Shown here one piece after another: positions 1 through 12,859 of a stretch of 64,000 bases of DNA. Each line of letters opens with the position of its first letter. The stretch's first letter is position 1. The notes under the pieces were generated by a model. The model saw nothing but the letters and a program-made list of their open reading frames with translations, ran no database searches and was not told the origin of the DNA. The position numbers and the translations under genes were made by a program. The stretch is from Paracamarosporium sp. OC-R06-R3 (Eukaryota > Ascomycota > Dothideomycetes > Pleosporales > Didymosphaeriaceae), in assembly GCA_019828545.1 (NCBI GenBank), contig JACVRA010000128.1:496001-560000 (forward strand), in the 5' to 3' direction.

Positions 1-97
1 CAGTTCTTGGGGAGTGTATCCCAGATGGTTTTGTGAGGTATAAGAAGGCGCAGATGTATTTAAGGTGAGGAGGAGGGGGGAGGGAACAATATATCAT
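1..97 (-). CDS. possible partial reading frame running off the left edge
   Basis: Reading the minus strand from an ATG at 97, the frame stays open for 32 codons to the window edge. It begins MIYCSLPLLLTLNTSA, which looks like a short hydrophobic leader. There is too little sequence to recognise a family, and a frame this short may be chance. It is listed only because the edge prevents testing it. Confidence 0.15.
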   Translation of the reverse strand, partial: MIYCSLPPPPHLKYICAFLYLTKPSGIHSPRT

Positions 98-1761
98 GAG
101 TAGGTGAGTGTTTTGAAATGTTTTGACTTGTTAAGTTCTTATGTTATTTCTTGATATGCGAAAAGCTCAGTGTGTAGGGATTTGTAGTTCCATGGCCATA
201 TCGTCGTCATCGTGATAAAGCCCATTCATCCATACCTATCTTACACATCTTCTTCCTCTCTCTCTTCCTCCCTTCGACCCCCTATCTTCACCATACCCAT
301 CCACACCCCACACCCCTCTTCCCTCTCCCAGATCTCAATCCAGCCCCGCGTCTTCCTCCCTAGCATCCAAAATTCTTTCTACCATCTAGATCTCCGCACG
401 GTACATCTCACACCCCATACCCATCAAATAACCGCGGATGCACCGGCTGTTTCACGATACAACTTATGACGCGCTCGCCCAGCGCGAGGACAATGAAGAG
501 GTAGAATACTGAGAGGGTTTCGATCATGCTGGATTCTCGACTAGAGGGGTTGCGGGTTGGTGGTTGGTGGTGTGGGGCGGAGTGGACAGTGTGGCGAGAG
601 ACCGTGTAAAGTTGGTTGTTTTGGCCTTGGTTCTTCTGGACTTGAGTCGTCCGGAAAGGTGTTTGGACTTGGTTCGTTTGAAGTCGAGTGATTCTGAGCT
701 TTTTCGCTTGTGTAGGATGGGGTGATGTGTAGAGAGATGTGGGTTGGAGATAGATGCGTTGGTGGGTTGCGTTGTAGTGGCGCGTTTGAACTTGGACCGT
801 ATAAGGGTGAATTATCTCAAATGGTTCTCCCGATTTGGTGGTGGATATTCATGGACTTCTTCTTTTGTCGAGCAGAAGAATTGTGGATGTGGTGTTTCTG
901 TTAGATTTCAAATGAAGTTCAATAAGCCTAGGGTTAGATATAGAGAGAATATCGTTTTGTCTTTTCGCAGGTGTAAAAACGCGAAGGTTAAACTCTATAT
1001 CAGCACCGGATACGGGATGGCTGCCGATATAGGAGATGGCGCTTCGTCGGCCCTCGGAACCCTTTCCGATGCGCGGGGTGGCTTGAAAACTAGAACACAA
1101 GACGGATAACTGAGCAAGATAGGGAGTAACGTTAACTCTTTTGACAGCGGTACCTCTGCTAGAGCTTTTATGTGTGCAAGAAGCGCTTTGGAAGGGCGGT
1201 GGGCTGTGAAAGCGGGGTGAGCCAATTGCGTTCACTGATCGCGGGGTCAATAACCAAATTAGGAAATGAGGAACACAACGCTGCAAATGCGGTGTTTTTC
1301 AACGCGCGCGCATGTTTCAAGCTTCGCTCGTGAAAACGGTCTCCAAATATGGAGATTTACGTCATCTTGTTCCAAACTGAATTCTTTCGCTAGGAGTACT
1401 GCTTTCCTGTCGTTTGAGCTGCTTTGAGGTTATCGTGATCACAGGTCGAGGACTGCGCGTTACGAATTCCCAACTCACTGAGGCATTTAGCTGACGACTT
1501 GATGGTCGCGGATTGAGACGCAGACTATATGACATCGTTGACGGGCACAGATCGCTCCTAATGTGGGAGACGTGAGAAAATCGCGCATGGCTACGCTGGA
1601 AGCGTTTGAAGTCACACCGCAAAATCAGGTTTTACTTGCTCCAGCCTAGCCACAGCAATGAAAACGAAGAACGTAGGTTTGTGATGTTGATTATTTACAT
1701 AAACCGGAAATTATCTACAGCTGAATGTAAACTTTGTTGTATACAAGCTTGCTTTTGTCTA

Positions 1762-1800
1762 NNAAACCCCCCCCCCCAAAAAAAAAAAAAAAAAAAAAAA
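1762..1800. other. ambiguous bases beside C/A homopolymers
   Basis: Two N bases at 1762-1763 are followed by AAA, a run of 11 C and a run of 23 A. These are the only ambiguous bases in the window. The pattern suggests a gap closed or polished at a homopolymer, so local length and any frame crossing it are unreliable. Confidence 0.8.
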
Positions 1801-3853
1801 GAAAAATGAATGCAACGAGAAGACACTGCCAGATGCAAGCAACAACAAATGGGTACTTTAGCCAAAATCTCGATTGCCAAACATCCGGTGAAACTGCTTT
1901 TGAGCCGTGTCATTAAGATCTCACGTCTTGGAGTCAACATCAATCAAGTGCCAGCGCTAACATACTAAACACCAGCTCGGCTATACTGATTCGATCTGAA
2001 GCTGATTTAAGTAACAGAACTTCGTGAAGAAGCATGCATCGTTTGGTTAGACCACAATTTAAGCGCTCTCTGGAAACGGGTTGAGCAAATTGACCTTCAC
2101 ATCTGTGAAACCGTGCCCCGGGTGGATCGATCTACATGCTATTGTTGCAGAGAGTGGATTGAACTTTATCTATAACTGCAATCTACAAATGAGATATCGC
2201 AACAGATTATAGTGTCACTAACACTGCGTATTATGTTTGGCTCGGAGCTGATTTGTAATACTACTCGGAAGACCACACCACAGCCGTCGCAAAGCTAATA
2301 GAAAGGGTCGAATATCCAAAGTAAAGGAGTGTATGAACGCAGGCTGAGTATTTTATCTCATACGCTGTTCGTAAGGTTCAATGCTTAGTCATTAATATCG
2401 TTGGAATATTATACTACTTGTAAGTGTTTATTTTCTTTTGGTTTTGCGCGAACACAAACCCAATTGTTGAAGATCAGATGCTTTGCCGTTCACAACAAAG
2501 ACTTAACATGTAGTAGTCTCACCTATTTCCAGACGTCATTTTCCTAGGTTATCCTTTGTATCGATGGTCGGGTCTCCGCCACTGACATCTCTAACGGTGA
2601 CATCCGACAGTGCAAGGGGTAACTCTAGAAGCGCTTTAAGGCAAAAACATAAGCTAAGGCAGTATAAAAGTGCAAGAGTGGTAATAGTGACGAGAGGTTT
2701 GAAAACGTATTTTGTAATCATCTGGATCTGGATTTCGTTTCATAAAAATTCAGCGTAAGCCTGAGTACAAAAAGTAGTTAAATGAAAAAAAAAAAAAAAC
2801 AGGTGACTCCCCTGGGAATCGACATAAAAGAGTCGTGATAGAACTTTGTAGTTATAACACAGGGCTTTTACGAGATCGAGTGGGTGTTGGGCCTGGTATT
2901 GGACCCGGCGGGTCAGGTCTAGGCACTAGAGGTGGAACCACGCACTAAATGCTGTACTGTTACTAATCTGTAGGTTTATTTAGTTCTGCTTATTAACAGT
3001 GTCTATCAGAGTTGTTGCAAATGTATAGTTCAGTGAGGATAACGAGTCATGCCTTAGAGAAGTCGAATATTCTACGCAGGCTGTAGAGCGTTTTTACGAT
3101 ATGTATACTAGAAAAGCAGTCGCAATCAGCGATCCAAACCGAAACCTTGGAGACGCAATTGGAAAGCTCAATGAAATCAGAGCGAAAAAATATTCTAAAA
3201 GATTTTAATCACGAAATTTACACAGATATGCTACTAAATATAATGATGTTGGACCGCAGTAGACAGTGCCATTCGTACTGGAATGTACACATCCGCACCT
3301 CAAAGCTCAAAGCTCTAACGCCCAAACTGAATTCATCGGAGTACAGGTCCCGGCATAGCGTAGATATCTGGCACCTTTACTTCCAGCGACAGGTCAATAG
3401 TCGGGGATATTCTGATAACTCAATCGACATCAACCCCTCTCTCGGCTTGAATCGCTCATAGCTTGTGAGGAAGTCAAAGTACCATAGATAACAAGAAACC
3501 AAGAAACCGTGAACCAATTACTGCTTGTTGACTCTTATTTAAGATCTCCGTTGACCAGAACCATTATTTACCATAAGTAGGAACGTGAACCAAACCAAAC
3601 CAAACCTCTGCGGAAAACTACTTGGCTTGTTCATATATATGCTATGTTCCTTGGTTACGCGGTGGTGGGAACAGTCGCGCCCTGCCATTGCAGATGCGAC
3701 TTGTGCGAACATGTGAAATGCGAGTCCAAGATACGCGGAGTGTACTTACCGTAAGAAGATGATAAAAATGTTGAACTAGGCGAGTACATCCCGACGGCCG
3801 TTCTTTTACACATGTCAAGATAACTACGATCAACCATGCCAAGTATTGCAACT

Positions 3854-3972
3854 CTGTAGAGTTTTGCCCATAGCGGTTGAGCCGAGCACCAATTATCACC
3901 TGTCCATCGTCCTAAAAGTCCGCTTTTACACCCCTCGATGTCTTCTGATTGGTTTATGGCAAAACTCTACGG
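3854..3972. mobile_element. MITE, copy 1 (119 bp)
   Basis: The left end reads CTGTAGAGTTTTGCCC and the right end is its near-perfect inverted complement (reverse complement CCGTAGAGTTTTGCC). The interior has no coding frame. TA follows the right end; the left flank is CT-like and no longer a clean TA duplication. The same termini bound a second element at 34985-35119, so this is a small family of non-autonomous inverted-repeat elements, probably Tc1/mariner-type because of the TA target. Confidence 0.7.
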
Positions 3973-4599
3973 TACTAAAATTCCTTTACGGACACCGGAA
4001 TGCAGTGCACAGACCACACAGGAATGTGCATGTCCGTAGCGCGTCCATCTGGCTGGCCTCGAAACGAGGCCGCTTGTTGGATGTCGTTGGTACCACCTCC
4101 GTATTTTCGGTTCTCGAACACGCACGAGAATTGCGCGGGGTATTTTGACGGGTCTCATGGAGAGCGTATAGCCGGAATGACCACCCGTTCCCGCTGTTTC
4201 CATCCCCGGTTAGTTTGGCATCGTTAGCAGACTCAACACTCAGGGTGTCATGCGAGGAACACTCCACGATCAGTGCATGTTACGTACTCGGCTATTGCTC
4301 ACTCAATTTTGCGCCAATGAACGTTGGCACAGCCGAGCCAATAAGAAGTGGATTATGGAACTAGCTTGGATCCTTCACCGCGTGTTGAACACCCACCGTG
4401 GACCTGCCCAGGTGATGAACTTCATGCACAAATCGCAGTCTTGCTCACGTGACTTTTCAGGTGATATCCAGTCGTATTTTCGCTCAGTTCCATTAGTTCA
4501 AGGTATCCAGTTAACAGTTACATATTAGAAGCAACTCTTGACGTTCTCAGATTCTGTGAAGAGTCGCAGACTTTTTTCCTAACAAATCTTCGAAATGAC

Positions 4600-6280
4600 C
4601 TATTTCTGACCTCCTACGGCTAAGCCAGAGCGGGCACGAAGCTGTGGGCCCCATTTGTATAACACCCAGGGGATCGGCATGAGGGCGACAGAAATAAACC
4701 CAAATACACTGGCTGCCCAACCAACACCCAAGTTCGAATACACTGCTATGATTAGCAAATTCGTCATACTTATTTGAGGGACTACGTACTCTGGCTGATG
4801 AAGAGAGGGAAACCTGCAGCAAGAAGATATCGTACTACAGTGGTGGCTGCTACGGCTGACGCACCTAGCAGTGCTTCGTAGACGTCTAATAGGTACAGCA
4901 GACCACTCATCTGCATGCGGTTAGCTGAGATAAGCCACGTAGGCAGGTAAGCTTACGAAGATGCACATGTTGCCCCAAGCGGTGAACACACCAGCAATCA
5001 CTGAGACGATCCAGTGTGTCTCGCGCTGAGCAGTCCATGCAAACCAGAACAAACCCAGTGGCAGGCCGAAACTTCCGACCATTGCGCCATACAGTCGGTA
5101 CTCTGGAGGACACTTCCCTGAGTTGCCTTGTTTCTTCCATGCCACGAACTTCTTACGCCATTGCAGCCTATCCACCAGGATGACGTGGACAGAGCCAATG
5201 ATACTCCCGACCGCTATTGAGAGGAAGGTTAATCCATTCTCCTTCACATTGAACCCGTATACAGACGAATAGACGTATGGAAACGCCGCGAAGAAGGAAT
5301 ACACTACCGCGAAGCTGAAACCGATGTACAGCGACCAGGCAATGACAATAGGCTCAGTATAGAGCATGTGCAACGGCCGTATGAAGGTGACGTTCATCAA
5401 GAACTTCAACGCTGCTAGCCCTGCTGGACCTGCTGGAGGTGGACTGACGCCTAGTTTTTTGTTACGTTTTGCCATGATGGTCTTTTTGTATGTCTCCTGC
5501 ATGCCGAGAGCTGGGATATATACGGCAACGGCGAAGAACAGTATGACCCATTGGGTCCATCGCCACCCTTTGCTTGCCACTGTGAAACCTCCTACGACTG
5601 GCCTTGTTTAGATTATTAGTAAAGTTCCTATATACATAACGAATGACTTACCCTAGCGCTGGACCGAGATAGGGACACAAAGCAAACAGTGTTGTCATTG
5701 CAGCACGATCCTGTGGTAGCCATAGATCTGCATTTGTACCGGCACCAACCACCAAAGGCGGGCTCCCAAATACCCCTGCAAGGAATCGACATATTGTCAG
5801 ACCCGCGAATGTCGGAGAAAAGCCTGAGCCAAGGATGAACGCAGCGAAGAGGGGCAGCGAGATCAAATACGTCGCAGTTCTTCCGTATCTTTCGCTAAGT
5901 GGCGCTGCGATGACAGGGCCGAATCCCAAACCGACAAGAAAGAGCGAAAACGGGAGTAGCGCAACGGTTTGGGACACATGAAACGATTTCATAATATCTG
6001 CAACGGCAGATGTGTAAATGGAGGATCCAAACGTGCTTGGCTACTTGTCAATAGGAATCGCTACTTCGCATCAACGTGAAACTCACACGACTAAACCAAA
6101 CACAGCCGGAAGGATAGCATGGTACGACCTCTTCCACAGAGGCCAATTCAACGGATTGATACTATCAGTATCCCAATCGAACTCGGGTTCGGAAACATCC
6201 TTTGCCTTCTCGAACGGAGCTATCGTAGCTCTTTGGTCGTCGAGCGTTTGGGTGGCGCTTGCAGGTTGTTCTGACGACAT
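4600..6280 (-). CDS. MFS drug:H+ antiporter (DHA1-like) transporter
   Basis: This is a plasma-membrane type major facilitator with about 12 helices, predicted to export small molecules by proton antiport. Five exons join in frame: 6280-6087, 6035-5652, 5602-4957, 4910-4790 and 4742-4600, giving 495 residues. The charged N-terminus leads to LNWPLWKRSYH, then the first helix. Loop 2-3 carries the motif-A-like GPVIAAPLSERYGR, and GPALGPVVGGF resembles motif C. The start is the ATG at 6280 (MSSEQPASATQ); the short in-frame stretch above it is unlike the family. It lies on the opposite strand to, and beside, a membrane protein, an enoyl reductase and a PKS, so export of the polyketide product or self-protection is the likely role. 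A polyamine- or fluconazole-type substrate cannot be excluded. The family call is secure; the substrate is inference. Confidence 0.85.
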
Positions 6281-7383
6281 TCTGATTAAGTGACAACCAA
6301 AATGCGACAAAAAGGGGACAAAAAAGTCGAACACAGCTCAAGGAAAAGACTTTAGCAAAGGACTATGGTTCCCTGACATGTCACACAATCGAATCGACGA
6401 GGAGACAGTTTTTGGATGCTGGGACGCAAATGTCTCTCCCTACACAGCCCTACCATGTTCCAGCAACAGCACTCCCAAATCCTGTAGCCGAGTTAATATA
6501 AATTGACTTTTTTGTGGCACCTATGCACCCCAACGAAGTGTTTCCACCGTCTTTGATGCACACATAACATCTGCTGGGGATGACGAGACGACAAGGCTTA
6601 GCTGCAAGGGCCCCTGCGCTGGGTTGCAGGGATTAATTATCGCCATGCATCTCGCAGACACTGAACCCCGATAGGATGATGATTGGCCAGAGCTGGCGCT
6701 TCGAACTTCTAGGATATCAGGTGGGGCTGAGGAAGCATCTCGCGATGCAGCATACCTGCATACGGCAATCACCGTTACAGTTTACTGCTGAACGCAATGG
6801 CCAGCAGATCGGTCAGGCTCCCCAGTGTTAGAATTTTGATTGGGTGGAGGACTAGTGCTGCGTAAGCCTAACGGTCCGGGGTGTTCGGTAACGGAGGCCT
6901 TAGGGACGGCCCGTATTGGCAAAGCTCGACACTATGGACCCGCAGGCGTACATCGAATCCTCCATGCTCTGATAGAGCAGATTCCCTTCAGGCAAGCCCG
7001 CTAGCGCGGCAAGGGATCTTTCTCAGTATGGTAGTGCAAAGAGTCCGAAACCCCTCCCTGCCACGCTATACGCCCGCACTTGCCTGGTTGTGGATGTTCG
7101 TCTGGAAACCCGACTGAACTCAGCAGACATAGTGAGCATGATAGCAGGGGGCCGAACACATGATGAGAGGCGCAATCCCCGGTGGGGTGGACTCAATGCA
7201 ACCTGGGCATACTCGGCGACGCAGAGGTCGACAGGGTAGACGCACCCGAAGGTCTCGTCTTACATGCTCGGTCGTCTCCGTCTGCCTACTGGCCTGCTCT
7301 TTTACTTGATTGTTCTCACTCTACACACAATCGCGCATCCGATTCGCTTTGTCATTCCATTCAACACTCTCTTTCCCGACAAC
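6281..7383. promoter_or_regulatory. divergent promoter interval between MFS and membrane-protein genes
   Basis: About 1.1 kb separates the divergent starts of the transporter (6280, minus) and the rhodopsin-like protein (7384, plus). No convincing gene is present. A frame at 6521-6772 minus lacks recognisable content. The interval presumably holds both promoters. I did not identify a specific operator. Confidence 0.4.
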
Positions 7384-8618
7384 ATGGCTGGAAATCAAGC
7401 GCCTCCAAGTATTGAAGGCGACAAGACAAAGTCAGTCATCGCCGCCGCGGTGGCTAGTATGATAATATGCGTAACCTTTTACACTCTGCGCATTGCTGCC
7501 CGGATCGTCTCGCGGAGTCGCATCCTTTGGACTGATATCTTCCTCGCTGGTGGTCTCGTTGCGTGCGTGGTGATTAGCTCAGTGGATCTGTACGGTGAGT
7601 AGTGATGGAACATGTTTGTAGATGGGTCCTGATACTACATACAGTTCTCAAGCTTGGACTTGGCCGACAAATCGGATATGTTGCCATCACAGATCCAGAG
7701 CTCAAAGGCGTCGTTAAGATGCTCAAGGTACGCCACTACCCTCTGCTAAGCTAGCTGTCACTGACCTGGATCAGTTTCTCATGGTGAACAACTGCGCCTA
7801 CGCCTTTGGCCAGGTGACAGTGAAGATCTCACTATGCCTGCTATACCGCCATCTCTTCGTTAGCTCGCGATTACACAAGATCATCGACATTACCATCGTT
7901 TACTCGGTGCTATGGGGCATTGCGTTCGTCGGTGTCGCAATCTTCTCTTGTCGACCGATCCATGCCTTTTGGGACTTTACACTGCAAGCCTTGCCTACGA
8001 CCTACTGCGTCAACAATCGCGCGTGGTACTTGGGTCAAGCCGTCCCCAACATCTTGACAGACATCTTGGTCTTGTGCATGCCGATCAAACAGATTTGGGC
8101 TTTGAGGCTTGGAATGAAGTCCAAGTTGGCACTGGTATTCATCTTCGCATTAGGAATATTGTAAGTCCTTGCTGCAGTCCCAGCCAGCTTGATTGTTGCT
8201 CACTGCAACTAGTGTTTGCGTTATCAGTGTCATCCGAGTGTACTCACTATTCTCTATCGATAACAATAACCCTACGTATACTCTTGTAGGAATCGCCAAC
8301 TGGAGTTCGGTAGAGTTCGCTATCGCAGTCATGTGCGGCAGTCTTCCAACGTTACGGCCACTTCTCAACCGGATTCACCCGAAGCCCTCCACGTCGCAGC
8401 CAACACCACAACTTGCAGATGAGACTATCGGTGGTGGTCGTCATAGCAAGCCCTGGTCATCGAAGAAGAATGCTGGGTTTGCACGCATGCACGGTTTCGG
8501 TTCAACAATCGACAACGACACAGTGTACATGAACGATATGGAGACTTTGGTGGGACGCGACCAACCCTCACCAGCAAAGAGTGCTTCTGCTACTTCAGTC
8601 AACGCAAGGCATCACTGA
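7384..8618 (+). CDS. rhodopsin-like (PTH11/SAT4-type) integral membrane protein
   Basis: Four exons (7384-7594, 7645-7727, 7775-8160, 8213-8618) give 361 residues. The pattern is the fungal rhodopsin-domain family: a short hydrophilic N-terminus, then about seven hydrophobic segments. The first helix ends RIAARIVSRSRILWTDIFLA, with the W-[DT]-D/x signature after helix 1. Loop residues NNCAYAFGQ and CRPIHAFWDF are typical, and a soluble Ser/Thr-rich tail follows (from about residue 270). Members act as receptor-like or accessory membrane proteins and several sit in secondary-metabolite clusters (SAT4 in satratoxin clusters). An in-frame ATG at 7264 would add 40 residues with an extra hydrophobic stretch; I prefer 7384 because the family starts just before helix 1. 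The role in this cluster is unknown. Confidence 0.75.
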
Positions 8619-9661
8619 TTTCGTGTGCTTGGAGTCATGGACCTACGGAAGGAAAAAAGAGTCGCCGGACGTTGCTTTCTTCAAAACACTCATAAACCAC
8701 TGCAGGAATGACGATTGTATGTTCAACATGTTACATAGTGTACTCGCAAACACCCTAATGTTTTTCACTTTAAGTGATCTTCCTTGCGATATGACCTTGC
8801 CGTGGTCCTGGTAGTTGGAGTCGTGGTGCAGGCTGTGCCGCGCAAGGCACCCACGTGTCGGCATCCTTGATGCCTTTCGATCGCGTTGTGCGACACTCGT
8901 TAACCGCTCAGCTGGAAGTTGTCTCAGTCGTACACCTCAATATCCCAGAAGCCTCGCGACTGACGGACAACGCCTACCCGGCTGCCTGGCAGGACCCCTC
9001 CTTTGTGCTACACTCGGGTTCGGCGCGTGCGTCGCGATCTATCAGGCAAGTTCGTGGACCCAGCTCCAGGCCTGGCTGTATCCGAAGTAATAACAATCCA
9101 TGTTGCTTTGTCGATGAGAACAGTGTATATGCCGACAACGCTATCGAATATCCACAAGTACTGTCATCTTTCCAAGACTTCTTTTTCGTATGGGTAACCC
9201 CAAGTGGCAAGTCACACACGTTAGGCCCGCACGGCCCGTACATGCCGATGCGTCGCGTTCTTGCGTGGGCTCAAATTGAAGTCAACTTGGCCCCAAACGC
9301 CCAGATAACTGGGCCGCAGCAGAAATTGCCATCACGTGTGCATGAGGGCACCAAAACAATGGTCTTCGGACTTCATGCGGGTTTCCCGGATCGATTTGCT
9401 GCACAGACCCTAGTGCTTGCAGACGCATACTTCGGTGCTGGGCTGCGCGGGGTGGCGTGGCCACCCTTGTCAGAACAATGAGGCACCTTTGGGGGCCCGC
9501 GCCGCAGAAAAGTTTCGCCAGACGGCGCGGTACAGCGATAATATACCATTCAGTCTCAAAGTCCAGGCCCAGCTTTCTATTTCCTCTGAGTGTGCCTTGC
9601 CGACTCGTTTTCCTGTCCTGCCAGTTTCTAGGATCTTGTTTCTGTATCCGCGTCTGCCACA
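8619..9661. other. intergenic interval upstream of the enoyl reductase
   Basis: The interval holds the 3' region of the membrane protein and the promoter of the enoyl reductase. A 208-codon plus-strand frame (8855-9481) crosses it. That frame has no recognisable motif, and minus-strand frames overlap it, so I do not call it a gene. Confidence 0.4.
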
Positions 9662-10924
9662 ATGAAGGCCGTCATCATCAAAGAACATGGCGTCGCTGCG
9701 CTCGCAGATATCAAGGAGCAGACTTTGCGACCAGACTACATCAAAGTCAAGACCGTGGCTTTGGCGGTTAACCCAACCGACCTGCATCACACCGCAGGGG
9801 CTGGTCGTGTAGGTGGAATCATAGGATGTGACATTTCCGGCATTGTCGAAGAGGTTGGTGAGGAATGCAAATCGGATGTGAAGAAGGGCGATCATGTCTA
9901 TGCTGTGTGCCACGGAGCCAACCTTGTATGGGCCGACTTTTCCTTTTCTACCATCACGTTGCTCCTTTGCTGACATTCGACAAGAGCTCAGAAGAGGACG
10001 GAGCTTTCGCTGAGTATGCTTTGGTTCGAGATGGTCACATTGCGAAGATCCCAGAGAATTTGTCTTTCGAGGAGACAGCCACATTGGGCGTTGGTGTTAC
10101 CACTATCGGCCAAACTCTGTATATGACTATGAAGTTGCCACTCCCAGGCGAGAAGCCTGCCGAAGGCGCACCTTTCTTCTTGGTGTACGGCGGAAGTGCT
10201 GCAACTGGCACACTCGCTATTCAATATGCCAAGCTGTAAGTGTCACAGACTGATATGTATTCGGCGCACTCACTGTTTGCAGGTCTGGGCTCACCGTCGT
10301 CACCACAGCCAGCCCTGAAAACTTTGAACTTGTGAAGTCGAGGGGTGCTGATGCTGTCTTTGATTATCATGATCCAGAGTGTGCGCGTCTCATCAAAGAA
10401 TATACCAAAGGAGAGCTCCACTACGTTCTCGACTGTGTCTCGACGGAGGCAAGCTACAAACTCATTGCAGACGCACTTCCTGAGACCAGCGAAACCCCAA
10501 TCCAGGTATTGACGCTCTTGCCTACAGATACTTGGCCAAGGAAAGACATTACTCCTACTGCCACCCTTGCCTACACATCCTTGGGCAAAGCTTTCACCAA
10601 ATTTGGTATCGACTTTCCTGAAATCCCCCCTCATTTTGAGTTTGGGGTGATGTTCTGGAAACTGACCCAAAAGCTCCTGGCAGAGGGCAAGGTCAAACCG
10701 CATCCAGTGGCTCTCCGCAAAGGTGGTTTAGCTGGCATTCCCGGAGGGTGAGTATCTCGAATACCCACAATCGAGATGCATGCTTACAATGATACAGAAT
10801 TGCCGAACACGCCGAAGGAAAAGTTAGAGCTGTGAAGCTTGTCTACAAGGTCGACGAAACGGATGAGGGCCAGTCTGGTCCAGGCGGTCCTATCCAAGGG
10901 CGCGAGCTTGGTTCAAACTGGTAA
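9662..10924 (+). CDS. trans-acting enoyl reductase / zinc-type alcohol dehydrogenase-like (toxD/LovC-like)
   Basis: Four exons (9662-9925, 9985-10235, 10283-10747, 10798-10924) give 368 residues of the medium-chain dehydrogenase superfamily. The N-terminal GroES-like fold includes VNPTDLHH and GCDISGIVEEVG. The nucleotide-binding region has VYGGSAATGTLAIQYAK instead of the textbook GxGxxG. The C-terminal part has YVLDCVST and RKGGLAGIPGG. No zinc-ligand Cys cluster is visible, as expected for the trans-enoyl-reductase group that works with HR-PKS enzymes. It is co-directional with the PKS that starts 1.9 kb downstream. That PKS also has its own apparently intact ER domain, so this protein may reduce a specific intermediate, act after release, or be redundant. 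The fold is secure; the reaction is inferred. Confidence 0.8.
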
Positions 10925-12859
10925 TGCAGCGGCCATGAAAAAAGCCACCGGGAGAAAATCATACTGTCATTCTCAGATGTAGTTAGCCTAAAATCAGTAT
11001 TTATTTCGAAATGTTGACCTTGTCCGACTGCTTCAATTCCCACGCAATGCTGCTTAGCACGTGCTACACTTCAGGAATGTAGTTATGAAATAAAATGCTA
11101 CTTTAACAATTGCCACCTAGCATCTACCAATCGCTTGTCAAGAATACATTGGAATTATAGAATGCCGATGCTTTCCGCACAGAGCAAGTAATGCGACGGG
11201 CTCAGCATACATGCCGTATTCAACGGCGCGACAGAGCGATCGCCCCAGATAAATCCTCTGGTTCACGGACGCACGATCCTTTCCGCAATATTCCCTGCCA
11301 AATATTCAGAAACGTAAGTGCGCCATTATTCCACACTTGCCCGGGGGGCTTCTTGTGAACCAGGCTGTGATCCCCTCGCAGTATAGCGCCACTTGAACCT
11401 CGCCGACGTGCCTAGATTCTTTCGCGAGGTACAAACGGTCGTCTGGAATGAGTGCAATATAATTTTGTGGAGGCGAGCACTAAGCGACGATGCAGCCCCG
11501 GCACGCATGCAGTGCTTTTGCCATGTCCACGGGCTTCGTACGAGCTTCGTGGACCCAAGCGAACCAGGGAATCTTACGAGGGTCCTTCTACTCCCGGAGC
11601 TTTTACCGGTATGCGGCGCGGCCGAGTGCCAAGGCCAAATGCGATAGAGATCCGTGGAGACGCGGGATAAGCACTAATGCAGTCCATGCCTGGATACAAT
11701 TCATTAGTGACGCCCCATGTTCATAGGTTCTGTGCTGGCAGCGAGCTGGCGTCAGATACCGTGGGGTATCACCCATGACGCATGGCGTAAGCCACAACGG
11801 GTAATTCGTGTTATTCCGAGTCCCTTGCTAGCACACAGTAAGAAACCGCCTACGATACGGCGTAGCACTGGGGGCCTTGCACTCTGATAATAACCCTGCT
11901 TTTTCTAAGAAAGGGTACTCAAATATGGCTGAGCACCTGTTCAGTGCCTATGGAAGCAGCCTGTTGAAGACCTAGCCGAATGCGCACGTTCATCGAGGGG
12001 CAAAGGTGATGCTTATGGCATCCACAATCACCGATGGCCAAGCTGAAAGTGTCAGCTGCTTCGCCGCAGCTGGTGGGTCACTCTTCCTCGGAAAGATATG
12101 AGTTGTCCAGGGTTCACTTCGGAAGAAAAATTATGGGTAAGTTCCAGCCGTTGGGGCCAGCCAGGAGATCAATCCTTCATCCGTAGGGAACCACCCGGGA
12201 ATACTGTACACATCAAGGCCTGCCTGCCTAGTTCGCTATTTGCATTGCCGAACATGACTCGATTTCTTTCTTTCACATGATGCAGAGGTCATTCGTGGGT
12301 TGCCTGTCCACAGCGAAGTCCGAGGGTAAATTGGCAAAGCATGTAGCAAGATGCCAGCGCAAATTGCATATGTGTTGAGATGAATATAGTGAAAGGCGTC
12401 CCATATCAATAATCTGTGCTGGAAGGTGGTGTGTAGGAACAGGGGAGAATGCGGAGGCTAAGCAGCAGCGAGGCACGGCGCATCGAATGACCATCTCGTC
12501 CACACTGCCTATCATGGACAGTACAGCTGTAAGCCCGTTGCTCCGATGCAACGCCCAATCCACTCCGTGCCTAATGCATCTTAGCAAAGGAACAAGGATA
12601 CTCGGCGGTTCCATCGCGCTTAGATGGTGGGCAATGTCGCAAAGCCACAGTGGTAATACCTGACTGGAAGCGATACAAGTACTCTCAACTGTGTTGCCTG
12701 AGAGGCCACTGAGATCGTAGCCCAACTCCTACCTGTGGCTCACACCAACACACGCTCGTTAACTCAAAGGAGCAGTGTCACACACAACTTCCTCTTAGGT
12801 GCTCACCCTTCAGTAACAATTATTGAGCGTGTACTATACTGGAGACCATTTTGATCATA
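10925..12859. other. intergenic interval upstream of the PKS
   Basis: About 1.9 kb lies between the enoyl reductase stop and the PKS start. The longest frame (12273-12725, minus, 150 codons) has no recognisable motif. Several overlapping plus frames near 11.4-11.7 kb look like chance. An in-frame TGA at 12824 precedes the PKS start. I see no cluster-specific regulator here. Confidence 0.4.

Larger units (their letters stand above)
98..4599. other. gene-poor interval
   Basis: No reading frame here shows a recognisable domain or a convincing exon-intron pattern. The longest frames (744-1109 plus, 849-1286 minus, 3147-3461 plus) overlap one another on opposite strands or have unstructured composition. 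The interval contains an ambiguous NN with homopolymer tracts near 1762-1800, an A15 run near 2785 and a MITE at 3854-3972. It looks like intergenic or decayed accessory DNA to the left of the polyketide cluster. Confidence 0.5.

Noticed and set aside
849..1286. 145-codon minus frame near the left end
   Set aside because: No recognisable content and overlapped by plus- and minus-strand frames of similar length.
4911..4956. Stop codon in the MFS frame near 4921, considered as a pseudogene mark
   Set aside because: A canonical intron (GTAAGC donor, GCTAAC branch, GCAG acceptor, 46 nt) removes it and restores the family sequence in frame.
8855..9481. 208-codon plus-strand frame between the membrane protein and enoyl reductase genes
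   Set aside because: No motif, overlapping minus-strand frames, and it occupies the promoter of the enoyl reductase.
12273..12725. 150-codon minus frame upstream of the PKS, considered as a cluster regulator
   Set aside because: No zinc cluster or transcription-factor motif could be seen.
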